Below are positions 9,744 to 20,361 of a stretch of 64,000 nt of DNA, one piece after another. This DNA comes from Symbiodinium natans. Taxonomy: Eukaryota; Sar; Dinophyceae; Suessiales; Symbiodiniaceae. The notes beneath the pieces were generated by a model. The model saw only the letters and a program-made list of their open reading frames with translations, did no database searches and was not told the DNA's origin. Each line of letters begins with the position of its first letter. Positions within the stretch are counted from its first letter, which is position 1. The stretch is taken from assembly GCA_905221605.1 (NCBI GenBank), contig CAJNDS010000209.1, positions 126,001 to 190,000 on the forward strand, in the 5' to 3' direction. A program made the translations under genes and the position numbers.

Positions 9744-12700
9744 TTATGCCTCTGACTCCAGCCGCTTCCTGTCGTCAAGAAGCATCTTGTGCTTCCCCAG
9801 CAGCATGTGGCAGCGAAGCCCGACTTCCCGAAGACTGTCAGCCAAAAGCTGCGTCTCCCGGCGCATGGCTTCTCGGCGCTCAGCTGACGCAGCTTCTGTC
9901 TGCCTCATCTTTCCTTCCTGTGCAGCCAATTCAAGCCGCAATTTTTTCAAGGCTGCCTTGCCACCTTTTGGGTTTGCAGGCAACTGGAGGGCATTCTCCT
10001 CCTGCTTTGGCGTGACTGTGTTGGCCATATTGGCCACATTGGCCACGTTGCACGCGATGTCCTGAGCCTGATCCTCCGGAACGCCGAGCTTTGCAGCGGC
10101 ACGGAGTGCAGCGGCCTGGGCAGCTTCGGAACAGTTGCCAGGAAGTGCGCCTTCTTGGGCGGCGGCGGCCGCCGCGGCTCTGGCTGCAGCAGCCAGTTGC
10201 TCTTTCTTCGACTTGCCCGTCATCTTCGCAGCAAGCAACGCAGCGCTTCCCGCCGCACCTGCTGCCGCGTCCTGCTTTTCGTCCTCTGTCGCGCCACGCT
10301 TGCTTGCCGTTTCCACTGCGGCCCGCGCTGCAGCAGTTGCCTGTTGATCGCTGCTCTTTCCTGCCGCACGTTCAGCCGCTGCAGCGGCCGCTCCAGCTGC
10401 AGCGGATGCAGCAGCTGCGTGCTGCGCCTTGGTTGCCCCGGCCGCTTCCGCAGCCTTTGAAGCTGCAGCCGCAGCGGCAGCAACCTGATCCGCTCGAGGC
10501 TTCTTTTCAGCCCGGGCAGCCGCGGCTGCCGCTGCACCGGCAGCCCCAGCAGCTGCAGCTGCGCGCTGTTCGGGTGAAGCGCCCTGGGCCTCTGCAGCAG
10601 CGGCGGCGGCCTCAGCGGCGGCGGCACTCTGGTCCTCCACGGCCTTGCTTTCGAGTCGCGCAGCTGCTGCTGCAGCAGTGCCGGCCTGCTCCGGTGTCAG
10701 CGCCTGCATTGGAGCCACAGTCTTCTGCAAGGTGGGCAAGGATCTTGTGGGCTCCGCGTCGATCACCGACAGCTCTTCTTGCTTTTCAGCCTCCCGCTTC
10801 AAGTCTGCCAAGACCTCGCGCCTTGTTTGCAGCGCAGCTTTCTGAAGCTCCAGCTGCTGCTGCTGTGCTTTGACACGCTGTGCTTGCTCCTCGATGTGCT
10901 GCTGCTCCTCTGAGAGGTTCTGCTGCAATGTCTGCAATCTTGTGGACTCTGCTTCCTCGCCCCCAAGGTCTTGCTGCAATGCGTGAAGGCACCGCTGAGC
11001 TTGCTGAAGCTCCTCGGCCACAGCCTCGCTTTGCATCTTCACAGCACTCGACTGCGCTCTTTGTGCGAGGACCTGCGCTTGTTCCTCGCGCTGCTGGCGG
11101 AGCTGCGCAGATTCCGATTCAGTGGCTTCTGTCTCCTCCTTCAAATCGGAAAGCTGCTGTGATTTCTCGTCTTTGGCCTCTTGCTGGGACTGGAGCTCTG
11201 AACGTGCAGCTGCGAGCTCACGCTGCAGCTCTGCAGCTTGCTGCCCAGTTCGCCGCACTCCATTCATCTGGTCTTTCTCCAAGTTGGCTCGCCGCACTTC
11301 AGCCTGCACCAGGTGATCTCGTTCTCGGAACTCAGTAGCGCACTTCTGCTCTTCCTCCTTTCGTACGCCAAGCTCCGTCAAAGCCTTAGCCTCAGAACTA
11401 TGAAGCTGTGCTGCTTCGTCCGACAGTTGCTGCAAGCGATACTCCAGCTCACGGGTTCTTTGCTGCTGTTGTTGCAGTTCAGCCTGCCAGGTGGACTGGG
11501 CGCGCGATGTCGATGCCAGCTCTTTGAGAAGCTTCCGACGTTCTTGGAGGTCCGGCAGGCCTCGCAGGAGCTCGGCAGTGCCAGCGCCCGGCGGACCGCT
11601 GATGCTTGCACGCATGCTCGATCGTCTCGTGAAGGGCACGTCACAAGAAACACTCGGCCGTTGGCTGATTTGGCTTGGCGAGCTTGTCGAGTCCATCTCT
11701 GCCATTGCCTGCTCCAATTGTCGCATCTCGCTTTCTCGGAACTCAAGGAGGCCCACGACATCCAGTTCACTTTCCTCTTCCTTTTCGGCGACTCTGCGAA
11801 GCTGTCGATAGGAATCCTCTTTAGCCTGGGCGGTGACCTCCGCAACGTGAAAATCCTCCCAGAGAGATTTGGCAAGGCGAATCTCCTCTTTCTCCTCGTT
11901 CTCAGCTCTGCGGAGCATGCGATCCACGACGTTCTGCTGCATCTGTGATGTCATCATCTCTGCTTTCACAGTGGAGACATCATCGTTCGCGCTGGATTGG
12001 GCTGCCTGCCGGATTTCGACCTCGAGGTTGCCAGTCTTATCCTGCAGGTCTCGGAAAGCATCCACCTCCATCTTCAGCTGCTTCCGCAACTTCGCCTGAC
12101 GCTGCGGCAAGTCCTGCCAATGCTCTGTCTCGCGATCGAGGTCTGCACGCAAAGCGTCGCATTCTGCCTTGAACTGACGCAAGTCCTCCCCATGGCTGCG
12201 CTGCCACTTCTGGAGCAATGCGTCTGTCTCAGCTGCCTGTTCCTCCTCCGCGGTGTAGTCGATCATCACCGTGCGAAGTTGCGCTTCCAAGGACTTCTGG
12301 CTGCTCTCCAATCCGCTTATTGCCATCTCTTCAGAGCTCAGGCGATTCCTCATGTCCTGCAGCTCATCATGCAAAATGTCGGCTTCAGACTTGTACAATG
12401 ACTGATCTGCCCTGGGCGTTGGGGGCCCAGAGTCCGTCAAAGACGCGTCCGTGCCTTGCCTGGACAAAGAGCCGTGCTCGCCAGGCGAGTATTCAGGTGC
12501 ATCTGCCATGAGCCGCTGCAGCGAAGAGCCCAGCGCCAGCTGCTGAGGCTCCTCTAAGTTCATAATGGCTTGGATGGCCTCCTCCTTGCGCGGGCCCTCC
12601 ACAGCAGCCAGCATGACCGCTTCGCACAATGCTCGAAGGAGTCCAGGCTTGCAGAAGGTCCCGTTGTGCATATTGCCGGCCAGCCTGGGCAAAGCCAGTC

Positions 12701-12929
12701 GAGAGCCGAAGTACGCACTGAGGCAGCCATGCAGCAACTTGGCGCTCCCGGCAGCAGTGTTTGATGGGTCGACATCGGGTGCATAGAGGCGCAGCACATC
12801 AGCTAAGATGGAACCATCCGCCAGGTCGTCAAACTCCTCTGCCTCCGCATCTGGATGGCAAGCATTAACCCAGTCGAGCAAGGCAAGCTCTTCTTCAGTA
12901 TCCGCCATGTAAGGCAATGTAAGGGCCAT
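9744..12929 (-). CDS. HOOK-like domain protein with coiled coil and alanine-rich repeats
   Basis: Intronless, 1061 residues. Residues 12-145 resemble the HOOK/calponin-homology-like N-terminus of microtubule adaptors: LALLDWVNAC, then the signature DDLADGSILADVLRLY at 34-49. Residues about 175-735 are a long heptad-type coiled coil rich in Glu, Gln and Arg, interrupted by a Ser/Pro segment at 414-450. Residues 745-955 are alanine-rich repeats of roughly 48-residue period; units start near 745, 785, 833, 881 and 929, at TPEQ, SPEQ, TKAQ, TEDE and LPGN. The C-terminus (990-1061) is again coiled coil. It is likely cytoskeletal, a cargo or dynein adaptor or a structural coil; the alanine repeats are not part of known Hook proteins. 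Met1 (12929) is preceded directly by TGA in frame. Met8 (12908) is an alternative start. Confidence 0.75.
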   Translation of the reverse strand: MALTLPYMADTEEELALLDWVNACHPDAEAEEFDDLADGSILADVLRLYAPDVDPSNTAAGSAKLLHGCLSAYFGSRLALPRLAGNMHNGTFCKPGLLRALCEAVMLAAVEGPRKEEAIQAIMNLEEPQQLALGSSLQRLMADAPEYSPGEHGSLSRQGTDASLTDSGPPTPRADQSLYKSEADILHDELQDMRNRLSSEEMAISGLESSQKSLEAQLRTVMIDYTAEEEQAAETDALLQKWQRSHGEDLRQFKAECDALRADLDRETEHWQDLPQRQAKLRKQLKMEVDAFRDLQDKTGNLEVEIRQAAQSSANDDVSTVKAEMMTSQMQQNVVDRMLRRAENEEKEEIRLAKSLWEDFHVAEVTAQAKEDSYRQLRRVAEKEEESELDVVGLLEFRESEMRQLEQAMAEMDSTSSPSQISQRPSVSCDVPFTRRSSMRASISGPPGAGTAELLRGLPDLQERRKLLKELASTSRAQSTWQAELQQQQQRTRELEYRLQQLSDEAAQLHSSEAKALTELGVRKEEEQKCATEFRERDHLVQAEVRRANLEKDQMNGVRRTGQQAAELQRELAAARSELQSQQEAKDEKSQQLSDLKEETEATESESAQLRQQREEQAQVLAQRAQSSAVKMQSEAVAEELQQAQRCLHALQQDLGGEEAESTRLQTLQQNLSEEQQHIEEQAQRVKAQQQQLELQKAALQTRREVLADLKREAEKQEELSVIDAEPTRSLPTLQKTVAPMQALTPEQAGTAAAAAARLESKAVEDQSAAAAEAAAAAAEAQGASPEQRAAAAAGAAGAAAAAAARAEKKPRADQVAAAAAAASKAAEAAGATKAQHAAAASAAAGAAAAAAERAAGKSSDQQATAAARAAVETASKRGATEDEKQDAAAGAAGSAALLAAKMTGKSKKEQLAAAARAAAAAAAQEGALPGNCSEAAQAAALRAAAKLGVPEDQAQDIACNVANVANMANTVTPKQEENALQLPANPKGGKAALKKLRLELAAQEGKMRQTEAASAERREAMRRETQLLADSLREVGLRCHMLLGKHKMLLDDRKRLESEA

Positions 12930-13832
12930 TCAGGCCACTCCATGGCGAACATCGTGCTCTGAAGACGCATTCTCAAACTGGCTGGAGATGGCTGGAGATG
13001 GCTGGAGTGCTGCTGTGCTGTTAACTTTCTTGAGGTTCTTGTGTAATCTAGTGTCGAATATGAAGCTTTGATCGAGGGACTCAGGGACTCTGCACGAGGC
13101 CTGAACAAACTGCTCGAAACTTGGAATTGCGAGGCTTCAGACAACTTCCAAGGAGAGGGGCGAGGCTGCTGCTGCTGCTGCGCCCGGTCGCAGGAAGTAC
13201 CCCACAGAAGGATCCCGGAAGCCCCATCTTCCCAGAATGAGCACATGGAGCTTGCCAGCCAGACCGAAACCCACCCCTTCGAGAATTCAATCACAGGGCC
13301 TTGCCATTCCCAGCGATGCCACCGCCGTAAGAACCAGCAGGGCCCTGCTTACATGTTTAAGCTTTTGGATTGAGGTTTGCACCACAGCTTAGACCCAGGC
13401 TCAGACTTTATAGGGCTGCCTCTATTGACATGACAGGCAAGGCTCCGCAGTCGACTTCTACAGCCACACTGGCTCACCCCTTTCCCGAGCCTTGGCCAAT
13501 CATTGCCGTCGAAGGCAGTGAACGCATTAAGTCTGGCGACCAGGCCAGCGTCCTGCACGCAACGGCGGACGGGCCAGGCACGATACAGAGCTAGCTAGAA
13601 GCACCTCTTCCAGTGCAAAGCGCGGGTACGTTGACCGTGCGTTCTCGTAGAATGCTGGCACCTGGATCTGTCTCCAACAACTTACCATAGGGCATCAACT
13701 GAGAAGCGGAAATGGAGATGAGTCTCCGAACACAAAAGAAAGTTGAACCATGTGGCAAGCCACAGCTTCTCCCACACATCAAAGATCACCTCGGTGATGC
13801 TTGGCGACTCACAAGGTAGGAACGATCTTGTC
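12930..13832. other. Upstream region of the HOOK-like gene with weak candidate exons
   Basis: A direct repeat of GGCTGGAGAT is at 12980-13005 and a CTG-rich triplet run at 13168-13183. A plus-strand frame at about 13475-13594 reads plausibly (PWPIIAVEGSERIKSGDQ, ending TAG) and could be a terminal exon, but nothing else supports it. Confidence 0.3.
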
Positions 13833-14259
13833 CTAGGGTCCTAGACCAAGCTCTGTGAAAACACGTCCGTCGCCATCGTCTTCCTCATCAGCATACTCAC
13901 ATCTGCAGACATAGGGTTCTGTTGGATTATGCGGCGAGTCCAAGTCGCCACTGCACTTAGCGCCCTCCGTGAGCACGCCAGCGAGCAGGGATCCAATTGC
14001 CCCAGGCCTACAGCACGGCGGCACCATGACACAGCTTCTGGCTTCTGGCTGCAGAAAAGTCAAAAAAGGCAACCAACAAAAAGCTTCTTCGGGGCAAACG
14101 GTCCGCCGCATAGCTCAACCATGCTGAGGCACGAAGGCAGCCAGCCGCAACAAACTTGTAGCTGAATCGCCTCTTTGCATCTATCCTGTGGAGAATCTTG
14201 GTAAAGGTCTGGGGCAAAACAAGAAGGGCAGGGCACTTCGTCTAACAAGTTACAGCAGT
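13833..14259 (-). CDS. Last two exons of a cysteine-rich protein
   Basis: Exon 14259 to about 14100 starts after a GAGCAG acceptor and encodes CCNLLDEVPCPSCFAPDLY, DRCKEAIQLQVCCGWLPSC and a CGGP end at a possible GTTTGC donor. Exon 14048-13833 follows a strong TTTTCTGCAG acceptor and encodes SCVMVPPCCRPG, an acidic CRCEYADEEDDGDGR tail and a TAG stop. Together there are about 17 cysteines, many as CC or CxxC pairs, which suggests a disulphide-rich secreted or lumenal domain. An upstream frame at 14420-14260 is also cysteine-rich (GGVCCSPWLAECD) and could be another exon. No named family is recognised. Confidence 0.48.
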
Positions 14260-16337
14260 CTGCTCACAGCTTGTGTCACACTCTGCCAACCATGGTGAAC
14301 AGCAGACACCCCCTGCGCCCTCAAACGAATCTCTGAGGGTCCCTGGAGTGGCATCCGGTGGCCCGAGACCAGTATCATCAGTGTTCTGGGAACCACGGCG
14401 CCGGGCCATCAATAAGTCCAGATATGAAGGGATAAAAGCGCTTCCTGTGCATTGTTGGGGAGGAGAAAGGTGATAAGAAGTTTGCTTAGGCTTCGAGAGC
14501 TGAAGAAGTGTGCCGCTGCTGTCCCTCACTGTATGGCCGAACACTTCAACGGCAAGGCTTCTCCAATGAAGAGACACTGAGCACTGTGCAACTTGCCTCT
14601 GCGACCCTACAATGCAGCAAAAGGCGGGGTTCCGATACGTCCACAATTGAAAGACGACCGGCACAATTGAAAGACGACCGCCACTCATTACCAAGAGCCA
14701 CAATGAGCCACAAGGGCTGGGAAAGACGGTTGGGCGAAAAGCGCTGAGGTCACTGCGTTTTCCGTCTTTTTCTCATGTGCGAAGCGACACATGTCAAAGC
14801 AGGACGCCGGGCTCCAACCGCCCATCCACAGGTTTTAGTGGTGCTTTTTTGATGGGCCACCTGCCTGTAGGGTTTAGGGTAACATGAGCGAACCGGAAGT
14901 TCATCAACCATCTTGCTCGTGACCAATCCTGCTTGGAGCTCTGCGTCCGCAGCTTCGCAGAAGAATCCTGAGACAGCCAGAGGCAAGGCCTTGGTATACG
15001 GGCCAGTTTGTAAAGATGTCCCAGTCTCATCGCAGGGCCACGCCTGCAAACACTGTACGGTGTGCCACCTGTCCGGCCAATCTGCGAGTTGCTTCAAACT
15101 GTTGGCCAAAATCTCGCTTGCGCAACCAATCTACTTGTGCAAGAAGAATGATATCTAACGGTATTAGGACGTTGCCAATCCACATGTCGGTCTACTTTTG
15201 CTTAAGATCCTTTATGAATGGAAAAGGTGCCGCTACTGGTACCGGCCCCCTGCATGTTGCAACTCCCAGATTCTGCCCTTGTCTCCACTTGCGCAGCCCC
15301 GCATCAGCAGCAAGGCACTCAGGGCATAGAGCCCATTGGCCTTGTGCATCACTAATAAGGCTGCCAGTGGGCTCAGGCGGGTGCTGTGTGAGAACCTTCC
15401 AGAAGGTCCACACTTCCACGTATCAAGCTTGCACAAACGTGTGGCCTCTGCTCTCGCAGTTTGGCATCCCGTCCCTCATACTTCCGTGAACCAGCTGCTC
15501 CACAGTATCCGTGTACCCATTGTTGGTGTTGGTCTCTTGGTGAGGGGAAACGGAAATGCCTTAGCCTCCGCCTTGAAACCATCGACGGCGAGGCGTACAG
15601 CGAGCACGGGGTCGGAGCGGTCGGAGGGGTCGGAGAAGGCTGCTACATAAACCCCAAACCTTAAGTTTCCCTAAATTGGTCACTTCCAGATATTCCAGAC
15701 CTTCAAGCTGTGAACCTTATGTTTTCTCCAGCAAACAGACAGACATCAATGGCCCGATGCTGAGTTTCTGAACCCGTGTGGCTGAACAACTAGACTCGGC
15801 ACGCCCTTGCTATGAGCAGCTAGGCTTGGCGAGCGCAACCGCCCCGTGCACAGGGTAGTGTTTTAAAGATTGTTTAGACTTAGGAACCCGTAAAGGCGAC
15901 CTAAACCCTGTTTCGCCCTCAACCCCAAACCTTGTTTCTCCGATTCATCAAACCGATGTAGGCCCTGATCACCGCCCACAATGACCCTCACCGATCACGC
16001 TTAGGCCAACTTCACTTTCACAGGGCACTTAGTACCCCCGGCTCAGCCAAGGCAGAATCCACCTAAGTCTCAGAGCGGATCTGAGGGTTTGCAAGGTCTA
16101 ACGGAACAGTCTGGCTCAAGCCAGGAATTGGTTGGGTGTGTAGTGGCCTTCAAGGAAGAGATCTGAGGGTTGCAAGCATGGCCTTTACAGCCTGTTTGGG
16201 CATGCAAACACAGCTGCTTTATGAAAACTGTTTGGAAGGATATTCGTGTTGACTGCAAGGACCAGTTCCTCGAAGATCTGTAGCGCTGCGCATGTCGTTT
16301 CCCACACAAACCTCACGACCTCAAGACAGCTGATACC
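14260..16337. other. Low-confidence coding fragments and spacer
   Basis: Minus-strand fragments at 15170-15050 (DWLRKRDFGQQFEAT) and 15000-14900 (FCEAADAELQAGL) look like decayed coding sequence, possibly an old retroelement, but frames shift and stops intervene. A plus frame at 15336-15490 is also possible. The rest holds CCCTAAA-like remnants (14868-14880, 15648-15672, 15898-15940). Confidence 0.25.
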
Positions 16338-16580
16338 ATACATACATACATACATACATACATACATACATACATACATACATACATACATACACACACA
16401 TACATACATACATACATACATACATACATACATACATACATACATACATACATACATACATACATACATACATACATACATACATACATACATACCTACG
16501 TACCTACGTACCTACGTACCTACGTACATACGTACACGTACATACGTCCATACGTCCATACGTACGTACATACATACCTA
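16338..16580. repeat. (CATA)n microsatellite grading into (CCTACGTA)n
   Basis: Nearly pure CATA tetramers fill 16338-16497, with a CACACA interruption at 16393-16399. They are followed by CCTACGTA and TACGTCCA variants to about 16575. Open frames across it encode only Tyr-Ile-His-Thr repeats and are not genes. Confidence 0.95.
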
Positions 16581-17500
16581 CCATTTTCATCTTCAACTTT
16601 ATCAAGAGTTTCCAAAAGAGGGGCAGGGCAGGGCACAACTCAGACACGCGATGGCAGGTGGCAATGCCGGACCCTTTTCTGCAAAAAGCGAGGCGCTTGA
16701 TTGGGAAAAGAAGCGAGCAGATTCCGCTTGCAGCCGTGCCACAGCCGTTCTTGCTCGCAGTGCGCGCGTCCGCCCACTCCACGTGCATGTCGTCGAGGGA
16801 AGCATCCTTCAAGCTGTGGAGCTTCCCCAATCCTACCCAACATGAGCAGCTGGGGCAGGTACATACTCTGCGCCGCTGGTCATGGCACCGGCAGGAGACC
16901 TTGGCAGGCAAGGCTTCTGAGCTGCAGGGGAGGACATCAATCAACACCCTTTCAAAGACAACTTCTTATCGACGAAGGCTGCAGCCTGCTTAGCCTCTGA
17001 AGAACCTGAGCTCGTGACGGACTATCCCGCCCTTTGCGTTCGGGAATTGCTGTCATTCCATGCACTCATTCTGTTCGCGAGCACACAAAGAAACTGACTC
17101 AGATTGCTCATCTCGCATGTCATGGAGAGTCTCAAAGTGATAATGGGAGCCATTGTTGGCGACTTGCTTTTGAAGCTTTGGTTTTGCCAAGCGCGGCACC
17201 CACGAAGTAGAATCAGAAATAAGGAAAATGCTCCCGAATCCGGGATCCCGCACAGAGACTCCGAGTGAAGCAAAAATCTAGAAGGCACCTTGAAGGCCCG
17301 CTGCCCTTCTGGAGGTGGCAATTTGGAATCGGTGCGAAGATGAGTGGGTGAAGTGATGCTCAGACCTTTCGCCATCGTCCTCCAGTCTAAAACGGCCGGA
17401 CTCGAAAATGGGGAGTTTGGAAAGCCCGGCTACAGGCAAAGAGGGCACAAGTAAACGATGGGAGCGTCATACCATGCCGGTGCGCGCAAAACCTCACCAA
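16581..17500. other. Spacer with ambiguous open frames
   Basis: Three overlapping plus-strand frames between 16650 and 17000 are open at once, so none can be chosen. One, ending TGA near 16845, reads VEGSILQAVELPQSYPT. Nothing recognisable. Confidence 0.3.
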
Positions 17501-17509
17501 CAGCGGCAT

Positions 17510-17650
17510 GAAGGCGATGACAAAGGCGACTGCGAGCGAGCACCAGAACACGATGCGCAGATAGATATTCTTCCGAGGGCCTCGTAAACAGGCTTGGCGG
17601 AGGTCAGGGGTGAAGCTCGGTGTCTGACTTGATGGTGGGGCTCGGCGCGG
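17510..17650 (-). CDS. Candidate single-membrane-span exon
   Basis: A minus-strand frame encodes RKNIYLRIVFWCSLAV followed by AFVIAFMPLL, a good transmembrane helix flanked by basic residues. It ends at a GTGAGG donor near 17501-17506. The acceptor is unclear and no partner exon was identified. Confidence 0.3.
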
Positions 17651-17659
17651 CAAATGCCT

Positions 17660-18125
17660 GGAGGGAGAGGCAGCAGCAAAAGACTCACATCGTAAGTTTA
17701 AGGAGCAGGGGTCCTGAAAGCACCTCCCGTAAGGCCTTAACTGTTGCATCCAGGTCTCTACGTAAAGGATAAACTTCAACTCCTAAACTTTGAACCCTCA
17801 CATGACCCCAAACCCTCGAGCCCTTTCCAGTCTTCAACCCTTCAAGCCCTTAAGCCGGACCTGCTGAGAGCAGGGAAGGCGCAGCAGGCTAAAGCAGCCC
17901 AGCAAGGCCTCGAGTTTAGGGCGAAAGAGTTCAGGGGATCACTAGCGCGTACAGAAGCCACGTATCACACACACACACACAACAATCATCAACAATCCCT
18001 AGCACCCTAGGCCCTAATTAAGCCCAGATTCTTTTCTGTGGCTGCAAAAATGAATGCTACCGTGGCCATGCTGGCATTCGGAACCGCATGACGCAACTTG
18101 ACTTGCACCTTTGACAACACAACCC
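17660..18125. other. Spacer with telomere-like remnants and (CA)n
   Basis: CCCTCA/CCTAAA-like degenerate repeats at 17780-17850 and a short (AC)n at 17968-17980. No gene seen. Confidence 0.4.
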
Positions 18126-19170
18126 CCCATCAAGAAAGCTCGCGCCCGTCTATCTCGAACCACCAAGTCAACACAATTCCAGGTCCCCAAACCGCCGCCA
18201 GCAGAAAGGCTGGCAACAGCGCCCCGGCACGGAGTCGGGACATCGCCAATTCAGGCTTGGATGGCGCGAGGGCGAGGGTTGAAAACGGCTGCGGAAGAGA
18301 GAGGATGCAATCTCGAGCATCTGAAGCCGAGACACCCACGCCGATGGCTGTTTTGGATGTCCACACGCGCCATGCACGAACGGTGAGTGTCGATGCTGCA
18401 GCCGCTAAGCAGACAGGTGAAACGCCTGCTTCGCCAGCTTCCTTGCTCTTTCAGGTCGTGGAACAAACTACCGTCCAGGGGCATTTCTTGTGTTCACCCA
18501 GTTTCCACCTGTGTCTACGCAATTCCACTCCTGGTCACCGCCCCCAGTTCTACCAGACAAAGTTGGCCAAGCGGCCAAGCCGATTCGAATCAGCAAATGG
18601 CTGTGCCCGGGAAGCGCCGAACCGAGGTTTTCCGATGTTTTCCGGCTCTCCCGGGCTCTCCCATCGTAAGGATCCAGGCAAAACCTCGAAGCCCTCTCAG
18701 GAACTCATATGGTGTCTAAACGTCCGGGCTTCCCGTCTCAGGAGCACCGACTGCCCCGCCCTCCCCGGCTCAGCGAGGTCTCTGACTTCAGGTCCCTCAA
18801 AAAAGCACGAGTATTCGGAGTCATGCGTTGCAATGCAAGGCTTGTTTTGTCGCGTGCAAAAGGACCTGATTCCAGCGGCTGCATAAAATGTGGAACACGG
18901 CATCTGCCATGCAGCTGCTGGAAGTGAGGATGTGTTCGCGGTCGGTGTCTGACGGTCTGACTAGAAAAAGACCAAAGTCTTGGAGGTACGCGGGGGCATG
19001 CAAGCGCCGAGTCTGCAGCTCCCATATTGCGACGTGGCGCACGGCATCTGCAAGGCTTCGAGCTGCACTCAGTCCAGGAACACCACGTCGGCGTCGATCA
19101 CGGGCGGTGGATTCCTGAGCCCACGAGGCAGCGTGATGGACTGCAGAGATGCTGGGAACGTCTTGGACCC
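18126..19170 (+). CDS. Multi-exon gene of unknown function
   Basis: Four consecutive exons read well with dinoflagellate-type borders. Exon 1 (about 18126-18382) is basic and Pro/Arg-rich (KKARARLSRTTKSTQF) and ends at GTGAGT. Exon 2 (18455-18665, after CTTTCAG) contains GAFLVFTQFPPVSTQFHSW and RFSDVFRLSRAL and ends at GTAAGG. Exon 3 (18792-18923, after GACTTCAG) encodes KKARVFGVMRCNARL and a Cys motif GCIKCGTRHLPCSC, ending at GTGAGG. Exon 4 (from 19019 after CTGCAG) encodes PYCDVAHGICKASSC. Frame between exons 1 and 2 depends on whether the G after AG belongs to the exon. The CxxC and C-rich ends of exons 3-4 could bind zinc. The gene lies just left of the retrotransposon insertion; no family is recognised. 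Confidence 0.45.
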
Positions 19171-19786
19171 CTCTCTTAACAGCCACACAGAAACTCAAGA
19201 AGACAGAGTCCGCCAAAAACGCTCCCCTTCGAGACCTGGAGTCCCCGAAGAAACTGAAGAAGAAAGGAATCGCAAAAACCGTAAGCCATACAGAAAAGCC
19301 CCAAAATTCGTACTCTAAGACTCTCAAGGTCCGACATGGAACGCATCCTCCCCAACAGCAAAAAAGCTCTCCACAATTAAGAAGTGGGAAAGACGCATTG
19401 CATGGTGTCCTCCCCAGCCCCACGGTATCCCACGGTACCCCACGGTCCCATGAAACACAAAGCCTGGAAGGCGGAGGCTTCGGAGGCGAAGCTGGCTGCT
19501 CTGCCGCCACGTGCATGGCGGGCCTCCCCGCAGTTTCGGGTTTCTACCCCGCTTGGGGCTGAGGGTTTAGGACCTTAGGAGCCCACCTTAAGGAGGGCCC
19601 GGCAAGGGCTTCAGAGCCCAACTGCTCCCAAGGGTCAAGGGGTTTCATGGTTTCGAACGCGGTTTCGGGTTCAGGCACCCGCGGCTCATACAACTTCAGG
19701 GCATCGGATGTCTGGGTTTTTGTACCCTTGGGGTCCATCGCCATTGCCCATTTAGGGCAACGCGGTTGGACAAAACAGTAGGGAGG

Positions 19787-19980
19787 AACAACAAACCGTT
19801 CGAAGATGCAGCACAAAGCCTATGTGAGAGAGCGAGCAGGTGAGCCTCGATCTTTTCCACCTGCTTCCTCGCTCAGTGGCAGTTTTGTCTGCTTCTGTCA
19901 TTCGTCCGATAACTCGGACCTGTGATGTCACCTCGTTTCTTCGATCATTCGATCGATTTCCTAGGGGAGCCGACCTTTCC
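19787..19980 (-). repeat. Split direct repeat B2 (194 bp)
   Basis: Identical to B1 (20168-20361) at a 381-bp offset. It forms the 3' end of the element in sense orientation. Confidence 0.9.
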
Positions 19981-20035
19981 GGCTTCCCCGCAGACAAAGG
20001 AAGCAGAGGAAAATTGCAAAGAGGGTGGGAGGGTG

Positions 20036-20167
20036 GGCGAAGTAAATCGATGTGGCCGAGGCTATAGCCAAATCGGCCACGGTTTCTATTTCGAAGCAAG
20101 GGACAACGAACGAACAAAAGAGAATCTCACTCGACGTTGTTACTGCGGACAACAAGTAGTCCTACGA
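20036..20167 (-). repeat. Split direct repeat A2 (132 bp)
   Basis: Matches A1 (31273-31404) at an offset of 11,237 with no indel and five substitutions (20064, 20065, 20073, 20074, 20078), all in the spliced-leader box. It abuts B1 exactly at 20167/20168. A 55-bp spacer (19981-20035) separates it from B2. Confidence 0.9.
20055..20083 (-). promoter_or_regulatory. Hairpin with TATAG acceptor, degenerate leader-like box in A2
   Basis: In sense orientation GTGGCCGA and TCGGCCAC form an 8-bp perfect stem around TTT plus the palindrome GGCTATAGCC. The box aligned to the spliced leader matches 16 of 21 positions. CTATAG followed by CCTCGGCC is the position where the leader is joined in A1, so this AG is the likely trans-splice acceptor. 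Confidence 0.6.
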
Positions 20168-20361
20168 AACAACAAACCGTTCGAAGATGCAGCACAAAGC
20201 CTATGTGAGAGAGCGAGCAGGTGAGCCTCGATCTTTTCCACCTGCTTCCTCGCTCAGTGGCAGTTTTGTCTGCTTCTGTCATTCGTCCGATAACTCGGAC
20301 CTGTGATGTCACCTCGTTTCTTCGATCATTCGATCGATTTCCTAGGGGAGCCGACCTTTCC
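20168..20361 (-). repeat. Split direct repeat B1 (194 bp)
   Basis: Identical to B2. The pol stop codon (TAG, 20342-20344) lies inside it, so the last few pol codons are repeat sequence. Confidence 0.9.

Noticed and set aside
14830-15170. Copia-type polymerase remnant
   Set aside because: A few words look retroelement-like, but no diagnostic motif survives.
16246-16845. 199-codon frame and others over CATA repeats
   Set aside because: Translated microsatellite (Tyr-Ile-His-Thr).
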